Assembly (NCBI RefSeq): GCF_947486615.1
Contig: NZ_CANKUD010000004.1
Location: 186,001 to 250,000, forward strand
Reading direction: 5' to 3'
Source of the DNA: an uncultured Modestobacter sp.
GTDB lineage: Bacteria; Actinomycetota; Actinomycetes; Mycobacteriales; Geodermatophilaceae
Length of the DNA: 64,000 nt
This document shows positions 34,128-41,968 of the stretch, in pieces. The position numbers and the translations under genes were made by a program. Each line of letters starts with the position of its first letter. Position 1 is the stretch's first letter. Under the pieces are notes generated by a model that saw only the letters and a list, made by a program, of their open reading frames with translations, had not been told where the DNA came from and ran no database searches.

Positions 34128-35081
34128 GTGGCCGAGCTCCGATCCCGTCGTTCCAACCTCGCCGTCCCGGGCAGCAACCCCCGGTTCCTGGAGAAGGCGA
34201 AGAGCCTGCCCGCCGACCAGGTCTTCCTCGACCTCGAGGACGCCTGCGCCCCGCTGGCCAAGCCCGGCGCCCGCAAGAACATCGTCGCCGCGCTCAACGA
34301 GGGCGGCTGGGGCTCGAAGATCCGCACCGTCCGGGTCAACGACTGGACGACGGAGTGGACCTATCGCGACGTGGTCGAGGTGGTCGAGGGCGCCGGCGCG
34401 GAGCTCGACTGCCTGATGCTGCCCAAGGTCGCCGACGCCGCCCAGGTCAAGGCGCTGGACCTGCTGCTCACCCAGATCGAGAAGGCCAACGGGCTCGAGG
34501 TCGGCCGGATCGGCATCGAGGCCCAGATCGAGACGGCGCAGGGCCTGATCAACGTCAACGACATCGCGTTCGCCAGCGACCGGATCGAGACGATCATCTT
34601 CGGCCCGGCCGACTTCATGGCCAGCATCGGCATGCGCTCGCTGGTGGTCGGCGCGCTGCACCCGGACTACCCGGGTGACCCGTTCCACCACATCCTGATG
34701 ACCATCCTGATGGCCGCCCGCGCCCGCGGGGTGCAGGCCATCGACGGGCCGTTCCTGCAGGTGCGCGACGTCGACGCCTTCCGTGAGGTGGCCAAGCGCT
34801 CGGCGATGCTCGGGTTCGACGGCAAGTGGGTGCTGCACCCGGGCCAGATCGACGCGGCCAACGAGATCTACGCGCCGTCGCAGGCCGACTACGACCACGC
34901 CGAGCTGATCCTGGACGCCTACGACTGGGCGACGTCGGAGGCGGGCGGGAAGAAGGGCTCGGCGATGCTCGGGGACGAGATGATCGACGAGGCCAGCCGC
35001 AAGATGGCGCTGGTGATCGCCGGCAAGGGCCGGGCGGCCGGGATGTCCCGGACGTCGAGCTTCACCCCGCCGGAGGGCTGA
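34128..35081 (+). CDS. HpcH/HpaI aldolase, CoA ester lyase (CitE / malyl-CoA lyase-like)
   Basis: A 317-residue Mg-dependent lyase of the CitE-like family. Conserved blocks: FLDLEDACAPLAKPGAR (acidic metal site), GIEAQIETAQGLINV (second metal-binding Glu), IIFGPADFMASIGM and GFDGKWVLHPGQIDAA at the C-terminal substrate site. It likely splits an L-malyl-, beta-methylmalyl- or (S)-citramalyl-CoA thioester to acetyl- or propionyl-CoA plus glyoxylate or pyruvate; the exact substrate is not decided by sequence. GTG 34128 is preceded by GAAGG. Found just right of the IS remnant; normal high GC is restored here. Confidence 0.9.
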   Translation: MAELRSRRSNLAVPGSNPRFLEKAKSLPADQVFLDLEDACAPLAKPGARKNIVAALNEGGWGSKIRTVRVNDWTTEWTYRDVVEVVEGAGAELDCLMLPKVADAAQVKALDLLLTQIEKANGLEVGRIGIEAQIETAQGLINVNDIAFASDRIETIIFGPADFMASIGMRSLVVGALHPDYPGDPFHHILMTILMAARARGVQAIDGPFLQVRDVDAFREVAKRSAMLGFDGKWVLHPGQIDAANEIYAPSQADYDHAELILDAYDWATSEAGGKKGSAMLGDEMIDEASRKMALVIAGKGRAAGMSRTSSFTPPEG

Positions 35082-35087
35082 TCGGGC

Positions 35088-35567
35088 TCAGCCGCCGAGG
35101 GTGCCGTTGCTGATCGACACCAGCGCGAGCGTCCAGAACAGCACGAACGCGACGATCATCGCCACGGCCACCCCGCCGATCACGATCGCGGCCGTCGCCA
35201 GGCCGGCGCCCTCCTCGCCGGTGCGGCGGATCTGCTGGCGGGCCAGCACACCGAGCACCAGCGCCAGCGGCGGGAACAGGAAGATCGAGATGACCGCGGC
35301 GATGGCCAGCCCGTTGGTCGGCCGGCGCCCCGCGCCGTAGAAGGGCGGGGCCCCGAAGCCGGGCGGCGCCCAGCCAGGTGCAGCCTGGCCCGGCGGCGGG
35401 CCGTAGCCCGGGGGTGGGCCGTAGCCCGGGGGTGGGCCGTAGCCCGGGGGCGGGCCGTACCCGGGCTGGGCGTACCCGGCGGCGGGCGGGGGCGTCCCCG
35501 GGCCGGTGGGCGAGTGCTGGGCGTCGCTCCAGGGCGCGTCGCCGCGGTAGAAGTCGTCCTGGCTCAC
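35088..35567 (-). CDS. DUF4190-type membrane protein with Pro/Gly/Tyr repeats
   Basis: A 159-residue protein. Residues 1-75 are low complexity, with GYGPPP repeated four times (18-bp DNA repeats at 35398-35469). Two transmembrane helices (LAIAAVISIFLFPPLALVLGV and AIVIGGVAVAMIVAFVLFW) flank the conserved ARQQIRRTGEEGAGLATA loop typical of DUF4190. Function unknown; such N-terminal tails often mediate protein contacts. The GTG at 35567 has GGGGGA upstream. Convergent with the CoA ester lyase. Confidence 0.82.
   Translation of the reverse strand: MSQDDFYRGDAPWSDAQHSPTGPGTPPPAAGYAQPGYGPPPGYGPPPGYGPPPGYGPPPGQAAPGWAPPGFGAPPFYGAGRRPTNGLAIAAVISIFLFPPLALVLGVLARQQIRRTGEEGAGLATAAIVIGGVAVAMIVAFVLFWTLALVSISNGTLGG
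35398..35469. repeat. 18-bp tandem repeat (4 units) in DUF4190 gene
   Basis: Four head-to-tail units of GGGCCGTAGCCCGGGGGT-like sequence at 35398, 35416, 35434 and 35452 encode the GYGPPP hexapeptides on the minus strand. Likely to vary in copy number by slippage. Confidence 0.85.
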
Positions 35568-35666
35568 GTCGTCCCCCCGTCGCCGGTCTGCGCCGCCGAC
35601 CGGCGCCACGCCGTCCGGGACCGCACCACCCGGGAGCACACCGCCCGGGCCTGGACAGTGTGCCGG

Positions 35667-36353
35667 TCAGGCACCGATCGCCCCGGCAGGCAGCGCCGCC
35701 AGCCGCGTGGCGATCGCGCGGCCGGCGGCCGCGGTGGTGTCCGGGTCCTCACCGATCAGCACCGACAGCACCTGGCCGCGGGCCTGGGCGAGCACGACCT
35801 GGGTGGTCCCGTCGGCGAGCTCGTACTGGAAGACGACGCTGGTGGCGGCCAGGCCCTCGGCGCTCGGGGCGGGCTGGAAGGTGTACTGGTCCTCCGGGCA
35901 GCGGCCGAAGGCCTGCACCAGCTCCTGGACGGCGGCGCCGGCGGCGGCGGGGGAGTCGTAGGCGATCGCCTCGGACGACAGCTGCGGGGTGCCGGTGTCG
36001 TCCAGCCCGACGACCGGCTGCTTCGAGGTCCGGTGCTGCTCGGAGGCGAAGGTCTGCCCGCAGATGCCGGTCAGGCTCGGGTTCGCGGTGAGGTCGGCGC
36101 CGGCGGGCAGCGGGTTGGCCTGCACCGACCACCCGGCCGGCAGGTCGGCGGCGCGCAGGGCGACGGCGACGGCGGCCGAGGCGGGGTCCTGCACCGCGGC
36201 CGGGTCGGCCGTGGCCGCCGCAGAAGCGGCGACGTCCGCCGCGGTGGGCTCCGCGGTGCCGGGGCTGCCCGTGGCGGCCGACTCATCGGCCGAGGAGCAG
36301 GCGCTCAGCGCGACGGTGGCCAGTGCGGCGAGGACGAGACGGCGGAGCTCCAC
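35667..36353 (-). CDS. Secreted lipoprotein, function unknown
   Basis: A 228-residue predicted lipoprotein: the signal LVLAALATVALSAC ends in a lipobox with C19 as the lipidated residue. A Ser/Ala/Thr-rich linker follows, then a folded domain with LPAGWSVQANPLPAG, GICGQTFASEQHR and a second Cys pair candidate in FGRCPEDQYTF. The domain is like the PknH-sensor-type or unknown extracellular domains seen in actinobacterial lipoproteins, but I cannot name it with confidence. GTG start at 36353. A terminator lies upstream, separating it from the GT39 gene. Confidence 0.78.
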   Translation of the reverse strand: MELRRLVLAALATVALSACSSADESAATGSPGTAEPTAADVAASAAATADPAAVQDPASAAVAVALRAADLPAGWSVQANPLPAGADLTANPSLTGICGQTFASEQHRTSKQPVVGLDDTGTPQLSSEAIAYDSPAAAGAAVQELVQAFGRCPEDQYTFQPAPSAEGLAATSVVFQYELADGTTQVVLAQARGQVLSVLIGEDPDTTAAAGRAIATRLAALPAGAIGA

Positions 36354-36378
36354 CGCTGCGACGGTAACCGCCGAGGCT

Positions 36379-36412
36379 GGGCGGTCGGGCCGAGGAAGGA
36401 GCCCGACCGCCC
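36379..36412. terminator. Hairpin terminator after GT39 gene
   Basis: A 12-bp perfect stem (36379-36390 with 36401-36412) with a 10-base loop, just after the GT39 stop on the minus strand and before the lipoprotein start. Confidence 0.75.
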
Positions 36413-36421
36413 GGCGCAGGC

Positions 36422-38470
36422 TCAGCCGGTGGTGCCGCTGAGGTCGTACATCGTCACCCCGTCGATCGTCTGGGCGGTGTAGTTCTCCGCGACCCAGGCG
36501 GCGATCTCGGCGGCGGCGTCGCTGCCGCTGTCGCTGCTCATCCCGGTGCCGCCGCCGATGAACCAGTGCACCTGGCCGTCGGCGACGTAGGCCTGGAACT
36601 GCTCCAGCGTGGGCGAGGGGTCGCTGCCGTTGAACCCGCCGATGGCCATCACCGGCTCCTCGCTGGCCAGCTGGTACCCGGCGGCGTTGTTCGAGCCGAC
36701 CGCCGCGGCGACCCAGGTGTAGTCGTCGGCGTCGTCCAGCAGCGCCTCGACGACCTCCTCGCTGGCGTCGGCGGCGTCCAGCAGGCCGCCCATGCCGCCG
36801 CCCGCGCCGCCGCCGCGGGTCCCACCGGTGGTGCCGGTGGGCGGCGTCCCGGTCTGGCCGCCGGGGCCACCGGTCGGCGGGGTGCCCTGCTGACCGCCAC
36901 CTCCGCCGCCACCCGGGAAGCCGCCGCCGCCGGGGCCGCCACCGCCGAAGCCGGAGCTGCCGCTCACCGTCGGGCCGGCCGAGGGGATCGAGCCGGTGTG
37001 CGCCGTCCCGGCGGTCTGCACCGCGTAGGCGGCCGGGCCGCCGAGCGAGGCGAGGACGCCCACGGCGAGCACCGTCGCGGCCACCAGCCGGCCGCCGGCG
37101 TGCGCCACGAGCAGGCCGAGCGCGGCGAGCAGGCCGCCGACCAGCACGCCCCAGCGCAACCAGGGCAGGAAGTCCGCCGACCGGCCGAGCAGCACGAACG
37201 ACCAGACCGCGGTGCCGGTGAGCGTCAGGGCGAGCACGATCCGCGCCCAGATCGCCGTCCGGCGCTGCCAGAGCAGCCCGCCGCCGATGCCCACCAGGGC
37301 GGCGATCGCCGGGGCCAGGGCGACGGTGTAGTAGGCGTGGAAGATGCCGGCCATGAAGCTGAAGGTGGCGCCGGTGACCAGCAGCCAGCTGCCCCAGGTG
37401 ATGAGTGCTGCCCGGCGCGGGTCGGTGCGCGGCGCCCGGCCCACGGCCACCAGGCCGGCGACCAGCAGGGCGAGTGCCGCCGGCAGCAGCCAGGCGACCT
37501 GACCGCCGATCTCGGAGTTCACCAGCCGGCCGAGGCCGGTCTCTCCCCAGTTGCCACCGGTGCCGCCGCCACCGCCGACGCTGCCGGTCTCGTCGCCGGT
37601 CAGCCGGCCCAGGCCGTTGTAGCCCCAGATCAGCTCCCAGGCGGAGTTGGTCTGCGAGCCACCGATGTAGGGCCGCCACGACTCCGGCACCAGCTCGACG
37701 ACCGCGACCCACCAGCCACCGGCGACGACCATCGCCGCTCCGGCGGCGAGCACGTGCCCGAACCGCTTGGCCAGCGTGGTCGGTGCGGCGACCAGGTAGA
37801 CCAGCGCGAAGCCGGGGACGACGAGCATCGCCTGCAGCGTCTTGGTCAGGAAGGCGAAGCCGATCAGCACGCCGACGCCGACCATCCAGCGCAGGCCGGC
37901 CCGCTCCAGTGCCCGGGTGGTGGCATAGGCGGCCAGCGTCATCAGCAGCACGAGCAGCGCGTCGGGGTTGTCGAAGCGGAACATCAGCACCGCCACCGGG
38001 GTCAGCGCCATGGCCGCCCCGGCGAGCAGCCCGGCGCCCGGGCCGACGACCCGGCGCACCGCCAGGTACACCACGCCGACGGTGGCCACGCCCATCAGCG
38101 CCTGCGGCACCAGCAGCGACCACGAGTTCAGCCCGAAGACCCGGACGGCGAGCTCCATCACCCACAGCGAGGCCGGTGGCTTGTCCACGGTGATCGAGTT
38201 CGCCGCGTCCGAGGAGCCGTAGAAGAAGGCCACCCAGCTCTCCGACCCGGCCTGCACCGCGGCGGCGTAGAAGGCGTTCGCCCAGCCGGAGGCGGCGAGG
38301 TCCCAGAGGTAGAGCAGGCCGGTGGCGGCGAGCAGGCCGAGCAGCGCGGGGCGCACCCAGCTGGGGTCGTCGTCCCGGCCGCGCACCAGCCGGCGGGCGC
38401 GGGACGTGCGGGCGGCAGGTGCGGGCGGCGGCGCCGCCGGGGGAGTGGGGGTGTCGAGGACGGTGCTCAT
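36422..38470 (-). CDS. Glycosyltransferase family 39-like protein with Gly-rich linker and extracellular C-domain
   Basis: A 682-residue polyprenyl-linked-sugar transferase of the ArnT/PMT type. A cytoplasmic Pro-rich leader is followed by about 11-12 helices; the first outer loop has the acidic donor motif region (SITVDKPPASLWVMELAVRV). After the last helix (near 470) comes a glycine-rich linker (GGGGPGGGGFPGGGGGGG), then a roughly 130-residue domain with DDYTWVAAAVGSNNAAGYQL, VMAIGGFNGSDPSPTLEQF and VHWFIGGG. This architecture matches actinobacterial mannosyltransferases related to YkcB. The ATG overlaps the end of the GT2-GtrA gene by 4 bp. Likely target: wall or membrane glycan; acceptor unknown. 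Confidence 0.85.
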   Translation of the reverse strand: MSTVLDTPTPPAAPPPAPAARTSRARRLVRGRDDDPSWVRPALLGLLAATGLLYLWDLAASGWANAFYAAAVQAGSESWVAFFYGSSDAANSITVDKPPASLWVMELAVRVFGLNSWSLLVPQALMGVATVGVVYLAVRRVVGPGAGLLAGAAMALTPVAVLMFRFDNPDALLVLLMTLAAYATTRALERAGLRWMVGVGVLIGFAFLTKTLQAMLVVPGFALVYLVAAPTTLAKRFGHVLAAGAAMVVAGGWWVAVVELVPESWRPYIGGSQTNSAWELIWGYNGLGRLTGDETGSVGGGGGTGGNWGETGLGRLVNSEIGGQVAWLLPAALALLVAGLVAVGRAPRTDPRRAALITWGSWLLVTGATFSFMAGIFHAYYTVALAPAIAALVGIGGGLLWQRRTAIWARIVLALTLTGTAVWSFVLLGRSADFLPWLRWGVLVGGLLAALGLLVAHAGGRLVAATVLAVGVLASLGGPAAYAVQTAGTAHTGSIPSAGPTVSGSSGFGGGGPGGGGFPGGGGGGGQQGTPPTGGPGGQTGTPPTGTTGGTRGGGAGGGMGGLLDAADASEEVVEALLDDADDYTWVAAAVGSNNAAGYQLASEEPVMAIGGFNGSDPSPTLEQFQAYVADGQVHWFIGGGTGMSSDSGSDAAAEIAAWVAENYTAQTIDGVTMYDLSGTTG

Positions 38471-39747
38471 CGGACGGTCTCCATCGCCGGGACGGCGGGC
38501 TCGGGGGTGGGTGTCGGGGACGTGGGGGTGCGGAACACCCAGCCGCGCAGCAGCAGGAAGCGGAGCAACGTGGCCAGGGCGTTGGCGACGACCAGCAGCA
38601 GCACCTCGGTGCCCCGGGCCGGGGACGGGGTGACCGCGTGCAGCACGGCGAGGGCGCCGCTGGTCAGCGCCAGTCCGAGGCCGAGGACGACGAGGCCCTG
38701 CAGCTGGGCGCGGCCGGCACCGGGGCCGCCGCGGATGCCGAAGGTGATCCGCCGGTTGGCCGCGGTGTTGGCGACCGCGGTGACCAGCAGGGCGACCAGG
38801 TTGGCCGGCTGGGGGCCCACGACCGTGCGCAGCAGCACGAAGAGCAGGAGGTAGGCCAGCGTGGAGGCGACCCCGATGGCGGCGAACCGGATCAGCTGGC
38901 CGAACAGCCCGGCGGGGACGCCGGGCACCGGGTCGGCGAGCGGGCCGGGCAGGGGGCCGCGGCCCAGCTGGGCCCGCAGCTCGGCGACCGGCAGCCGGCC
39001 GGTGGTGAGCGCGCGCAGCATCCGGGCGATCCCGGCGAGGTCGGCCTTCGCGGTGGCCACGATGTCGACCCGGCTGTCCGGGTCGTCGACCCAGTCGACC
39101 GGCACCTCGTGGATCCGCAGCCCGCTGCGCTCGGCGAGCACCAGCAGCTCGGTGTCGAAGAACCAGCCGGTGTCCTCCACCAGCGGCAGCAGCCGGGCGG
39201 CCACGTCGGCGCGGATCGCCTTGAAGCCGCACTGCGCGTCCGACAGCCGGGTGGCCAGCGCGCCGCGCAGCAGCAGGTTGTAGCCGCGGGAGATGAGCTC
39301 CCGCTTGGCGCCGCGCACCACCCGGGACGACGCCGCCAGCCGGGTGCCGATGGCCAGGTCGGAGTGCCCGCTGATCAGCGGGGCGACCAGCGGCAGCAGC
39401 GCGGCGAGGTCGGTGGACAGGTCGACGTCCATGTAGACCAGTACGGGTGCGTCCGAGCCGAGCCAGGCGGTGCGCAGCGCGCGGCCCCGGCCGGGCTCGG
39501 GGAGCACCAGCACCTCGATGCCGGGCAGCTCGGCGGCGACCCGGCGGGCCACGGCGACCGTGCCGTCGGTGCTGGCGTTCTCCGCGACGGTGATCCGGAA
39601 CGGGTAGGGCAGCTGGGTGCTCAGGTGGTGGTGCAGCCGGCGCAGGCACGGCTCGAGGTCGGCCTCCTCGTCGTGCACGGGGACGACGACGTCGATGACC
39701 GGGCGCAGCGGGACGGGCTCGGCGGTGCCCAGGGGGAGCGATGGCAT
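38467..39747 (-). CDS. GT2 glycosyltransferase fused to GtrA-like membrane domain
   Basis: A 426-residue fusion. Residues 15-245 form a family 2 glycosyltransferase (IDVVVPVHDEEADLEPCL, VLVYMDVDLSTDLAAL with the DxD-type metal motif, SDAQCGFKAIRADVAARLL), resembling dolichol/polyprenyl-phosphate mannose or glucose synthases. From about 280, four helices of a GtrA domain (LIRFAAIGVASTLAYLLLF, NLVALLVTAVANTAANRRITF) probably flip or hold the lipid-linked sugar. It would supply the lipid-linked sugar to the GT39 enzyme translated next from the ATGA overlap at 38467-38470. ATG at 39747. Confidence 0.9.
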   Translation of the reverse strand: MPSLPLGTAEPVPLRPVIDVVVPVHDEEADLEPCLRRLHHHLSTQLPYPFRITVAENASTDGTVAVARRVAAELPGIEVLVLPEPGRGRALRTAWLGSDAPVLVYMDVDLSTDLAALLPLVAPLISGHSDLAIGTRLAASSRVVRGAKRELISRGYNLLLRGALATRLSDAQCGFKAIRADVAARLLPLVEDTGWFFDTELLVLAERSGLRIHEVPVDWVDDPDSRVDIVATAKADLAGIARMLRALTTGRLPVAELRAQLGRGPLPGPLADPVPGVPAGLFGQLIRFAAIGVASTLAYLLLFVLLRTVVGPQPANLVALLVTAVANTAANRRITFGIRGGPGAGRAQLQGLVVLGLGLALTSGALAVLHAVTPSPARGTEVLLLVVANALATLLRFLLLRGWVFRTPTSPTPTPEPAVPAMETVR

Positions 39748-39876
39748 GCAGTGACCGTCGGGTCACTGGCTGGCGGCGGGCACAGCCGTGGCTACGCGCC
39801 TGCTGTGAGTCCCCGGTGGCGCCGGACACGTCCGCCCCGGGTGTGGGCGACGTCGCCGCGGGGGTAGCCGGTCGGC

Positions 39877-40815
39877 ATGAGAGCAGTCGGAGTGACGGAG
39901 TTCGGCGGGCCCGAGGCCCTGCACCTGGTCGACGTGCCGGCCGAGCCGGTGGGCCCGGGCCAGGTGCGGGTGCAGGTGAGCGCGGCGACGGTCAACCCGA
40001 CCGACACCTACTCCCGCAACGGCACCTACGCCCAGCGCGACCCGGTGAAGGAGTTCCCGTACGTGCCGGGGATGGACGTCGCCGGGGTGCTGGCCGAGGT
40101 CGGCGAGGGCGTGCAGCTCGGCATCGAGGTCGGCGAGCGGGTGATGGGCGTCGTCGTCCCGACCGGTGCGCACGGCGGCTACCGCGAGGACGTCGTCCTG
40201 CCGGCGGCGTCGGTGGCCCGGGTGCCGGCCGGGACGAGCGACGTCGAGGCGTCGACGCTGCCGATGAACGGGCTCACCGCGCGGATGGCGCTGGACGCGA
40301 TGGCGCTGACGCCCGGGCAGGTGCTCGCGGTGACCGGCGCGGCCGGGGCGTTCGGCGGCTACGTCGTCCAGCTGGCCAAGGCCGAGGGGCTCACCGTGGT
40401 CGCCGACGCGAAGGCCGAGGACGAGGAGCTGGTGCGCGGCCTGGGCGCCGACGTCGTCGTCCGGCGCGGCGACGACGTGGCCGACCGGATCCGGGAGCAG
40501 TACCCCGACGGGGTCGACGGGCTGGCCGACGGCGCGGTGCAGGACGCCGCCGTGCTGCCCGCGGTCAAGGACGGCGGCGCGCTGGCCACCGTGCGCGGCT
40601 ACCGCGGCGACGGGCAGCGTGACCTGCGGGTGTTCCCGGTGATGGTGCGCGACTACAGCGAGGAGCCCGGGAAGCTGGACGGGCTGCGGGAGCAGGTGGA
40701 GGCGGGCGTGCTGACCCTGCGGGTGGCGCAGACCCTCCCGGCCGCGGACGCCGCGGAGGCGCACCGCCGGCTGGAGGCCGGTGGCGTGCGCGGTCGGCTG
40801 GTCCTCACCTTCTGA
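39877..40815 (+). CDS. NADPH:quinone oxidoreductase-like (zinc-independent MDR)
   Basis: A 312-residue medium-chain dehydrogenase/reductase of the quinone oxidoreductase branch. It starts MRAVGVTEFGGPEALHLVDV, has the GroES-like N-domain and the Rossmann loop TGAAGAFGGYVVQLAKAEG near 147. The zinc ligands of alcohol dehydrogenases are absent, as in QOR/zeta-crystallin proteins. It should reduce quinones or enones with NADPH. Its ATG at 39877 follows GGGGTAG. A short repeat-protein gene follows 19 bp downstream. Confidence 0.9.
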   Translation: MRAVGVTEFGGPEALHLVDVPAEPVGPGQVRVQVSAATVNPTDTYSRNGTYAQRDPVKEFPYVPGMDVAGVLAEVGEGVQLGIEVGERVMGVVVPTGAHGGYREDVVLPAASVARVPAGTSDVEASTLPMNGLTARMALDAMALTPGQVLAVTGAAGAFGGYVVQLAKAEGLTVVADAKAEDEELVRGLGADVVVRRGDDVADRIREQYPDGVDGLADGAVQDAAVLPAVKDGGALATVRGYRGDGQRDLRVFPVMVRDYSEEPGKLDGLREQVEAGVLTLRVAQTLPAADAAEAHRRLEAGGVRGRLVLTF

Positions 40816-40834
40816 GCACGGTACGAACGACCGC

Positions 40835-41245
40835 ATGAAGAGACGTCGGCGGCGGAACCGCTCGCTCTGGTCACGGGGCTCGTCGCGGTCGCGGGGGTCA
40901 TCGCGCTCGCGGGGCTCATCGCGGTCGCGGGGCTCATCGCGGTCGCGGGGCTCGTTGTGGTCCATCGGCTCGACCGGGTCGGTGCTCTCGATCGGCAGCG
41001 TCGGGTCGGTGCTGTCGATCGGCAGCATCGGCTTGTTCGGCTCGGTGCTGAGCCTGGGGTCGAGCAGCTCGATCGGCTCGGCCGGGTCGTGGCTGTCGAT
41101 CGGCTCGGCGCTGTCGGGGCGGTCGCTGTGGTCGGTGCTGTCCTGGGACTCGCGGCGGGCCCTCCGCTCCGCCGGGGACTGTTCGTGCTGCGGTGACGTC
41201 ACCGGTCCAGGTGCTTGCCCGCCTCCCGACGGGAGAGCGGGCTGA
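40835..41245 (+). CDS. Ser-Gly repeat protein (RGSSRS / SIGSVGSVLS repeats)
   Basis: A 136-residue low-complexity protein. It opens with a basic MKRRRRRNRSLWS, then repeats RGSSRS about five times (18-bp DNA units at 40874-40963), then a series of short Ser-Gly-hydrophobic units (SIGSTGSVLSIGSVGSVLS and alike) and ends with CSCCGD. The spacing suggests a beta-solenoid or fibrous fold. Similar proteins of unknown role occur in other actinobacteria, by my recollection. The opposite strand also stays open across the repeat; the plus strand is preferred for its family resemblance. The 3' end overlaps the AlkD-like gene by 47 bp. Confidence 0.6.
   Translation: MKRRRRRNRSLWSRGSSRSRGSSRSRGSSRSRGSSRSRGSLWSIGSTGSVLSIGSVGSVLSIGSIGLFGSVLSLGSSSSIGSAGSWLSIGSALSGRSLWSVLSWDSRRALRSAGDCSCCGDVTGPGACPPPDGRAG
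40874..40963. repeat. 18-bp tandem repeat (about 5 units) in Ser-Gly repeat gene
   Basis: Units of CGGGGCTCATCGCGGTCG begin at 40874, 40892, 40910, 40928 and 40946 with a few substitutions, encoding the RGSSRS hexapeptides. Confidence 0.85.
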
Positions 41246-41870
41246 GCTCGTGCCCGGCCAGGAAGCGGCGCACCCACGCGGGGTCGGTCGTGGCCAGGTC
41301 GCGCAGCGCCCAGCCGATCGCCTTGCGGACGAAGAACTCCGGGTCGCCGGCGTTGACCTCGATGACCTCGCTGAGCAGCGCGGTGTCGGTGCGCGCCTTC
41401 GCGCCGAGCTGGGCGGTGACCGCGCTGCGCCGCAGCCAGCGGTCCGGGCTGCGTGCCCAGCTCTGCAGCACCGGCCGCAGCTGCGCCGGGTGGGCGAGCA
41501 GCAGGTCGCGGACCCGGGGCTGGACGCCGTCGACCAGGTCCCACCACGCGCCGGTGGTGATCATCTCCTCGTGCAGCGGCAGCAGCTCCAGGGCGCCGCG
41601 GGCGATCGGCAGGCCGGTGAGCGCGATGGCGGCGTACCGCTCCTCCCGGGCGGCCGCCTCCCGCCAGAGCTGGCGGGCCGCCCGCTCGAGCTCGGCCGGC
41701 GTCGCCGGTGGGTGCGTGGCCGCCGCCGCGCGCGCGTGCCGGCGGACCTCCGGGAGCCGGACGCCGAGGCAGGGCTCGGTCGTCTTCAGGTAGGCCTGCA
41801 TGCCGCGGCCGCGCTCCGGGTCGCCGACGGCGCGCAGCGCGTCCCGGACGGCGGTCACCAGCGTCGACAT
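41199..41870 (-). CDS. DNA alkylation repair protein (AlkD-like)
   Basis: A 223-residue all-helical HEAT-like-repeat protein of the AlkC/AlkD family, DNA glycosylases that excise positively charged alkylated bases without base flipping. Features: YLKTTEPCLGVRLPEVRRH, the ITTGAWWDLVDGVQPRV block (the Trp and Asp pair of the active cleft) and FFVRKAIGWALRDLATTDP near the C-terminus. The ATG at 41870 fits the family; an upstream frame extension is unlikely. Convergent with the Ser-Gly repeat gene, divergent from the TPP enzyme. Confidence 0.88.
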   Translation of the reverse strand: MSTLVTAVRDALRAVGDPERGRGMQAYLKTTEPCLGVRLPEVRRHARAAAATHPPATPAELERAARQLWREAAAREERYAAIALTGLPIARGALELLPLHEEMITTGAWWDLVDGVQPRVRDLLLAHPAQLRPVLQSWARSPDRWLRRSAVTAQLGAKARTDTALLSEVIEVNAGDPEFFVRKAIGWALRDLATTDPAWVRRFLAGHELSPLSRREAGKHLDR

Positions 41871-41968
41871 GCGGGCATCCTGCCGCAGCCGGATCGCCGT
41901 GCGGGAGAGCCCGTGCCAGGCTGCCGGGGAGGTCGCCCGCCGGTGCGCGGCCACGGTCGGGAGGTCCC

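Noticed and set aside
35398-35469. Regular repeats considered as a CRISPR array
   Set aside because: Head-to-tail 18-bp units without spacers, in frame inside a protein gene.
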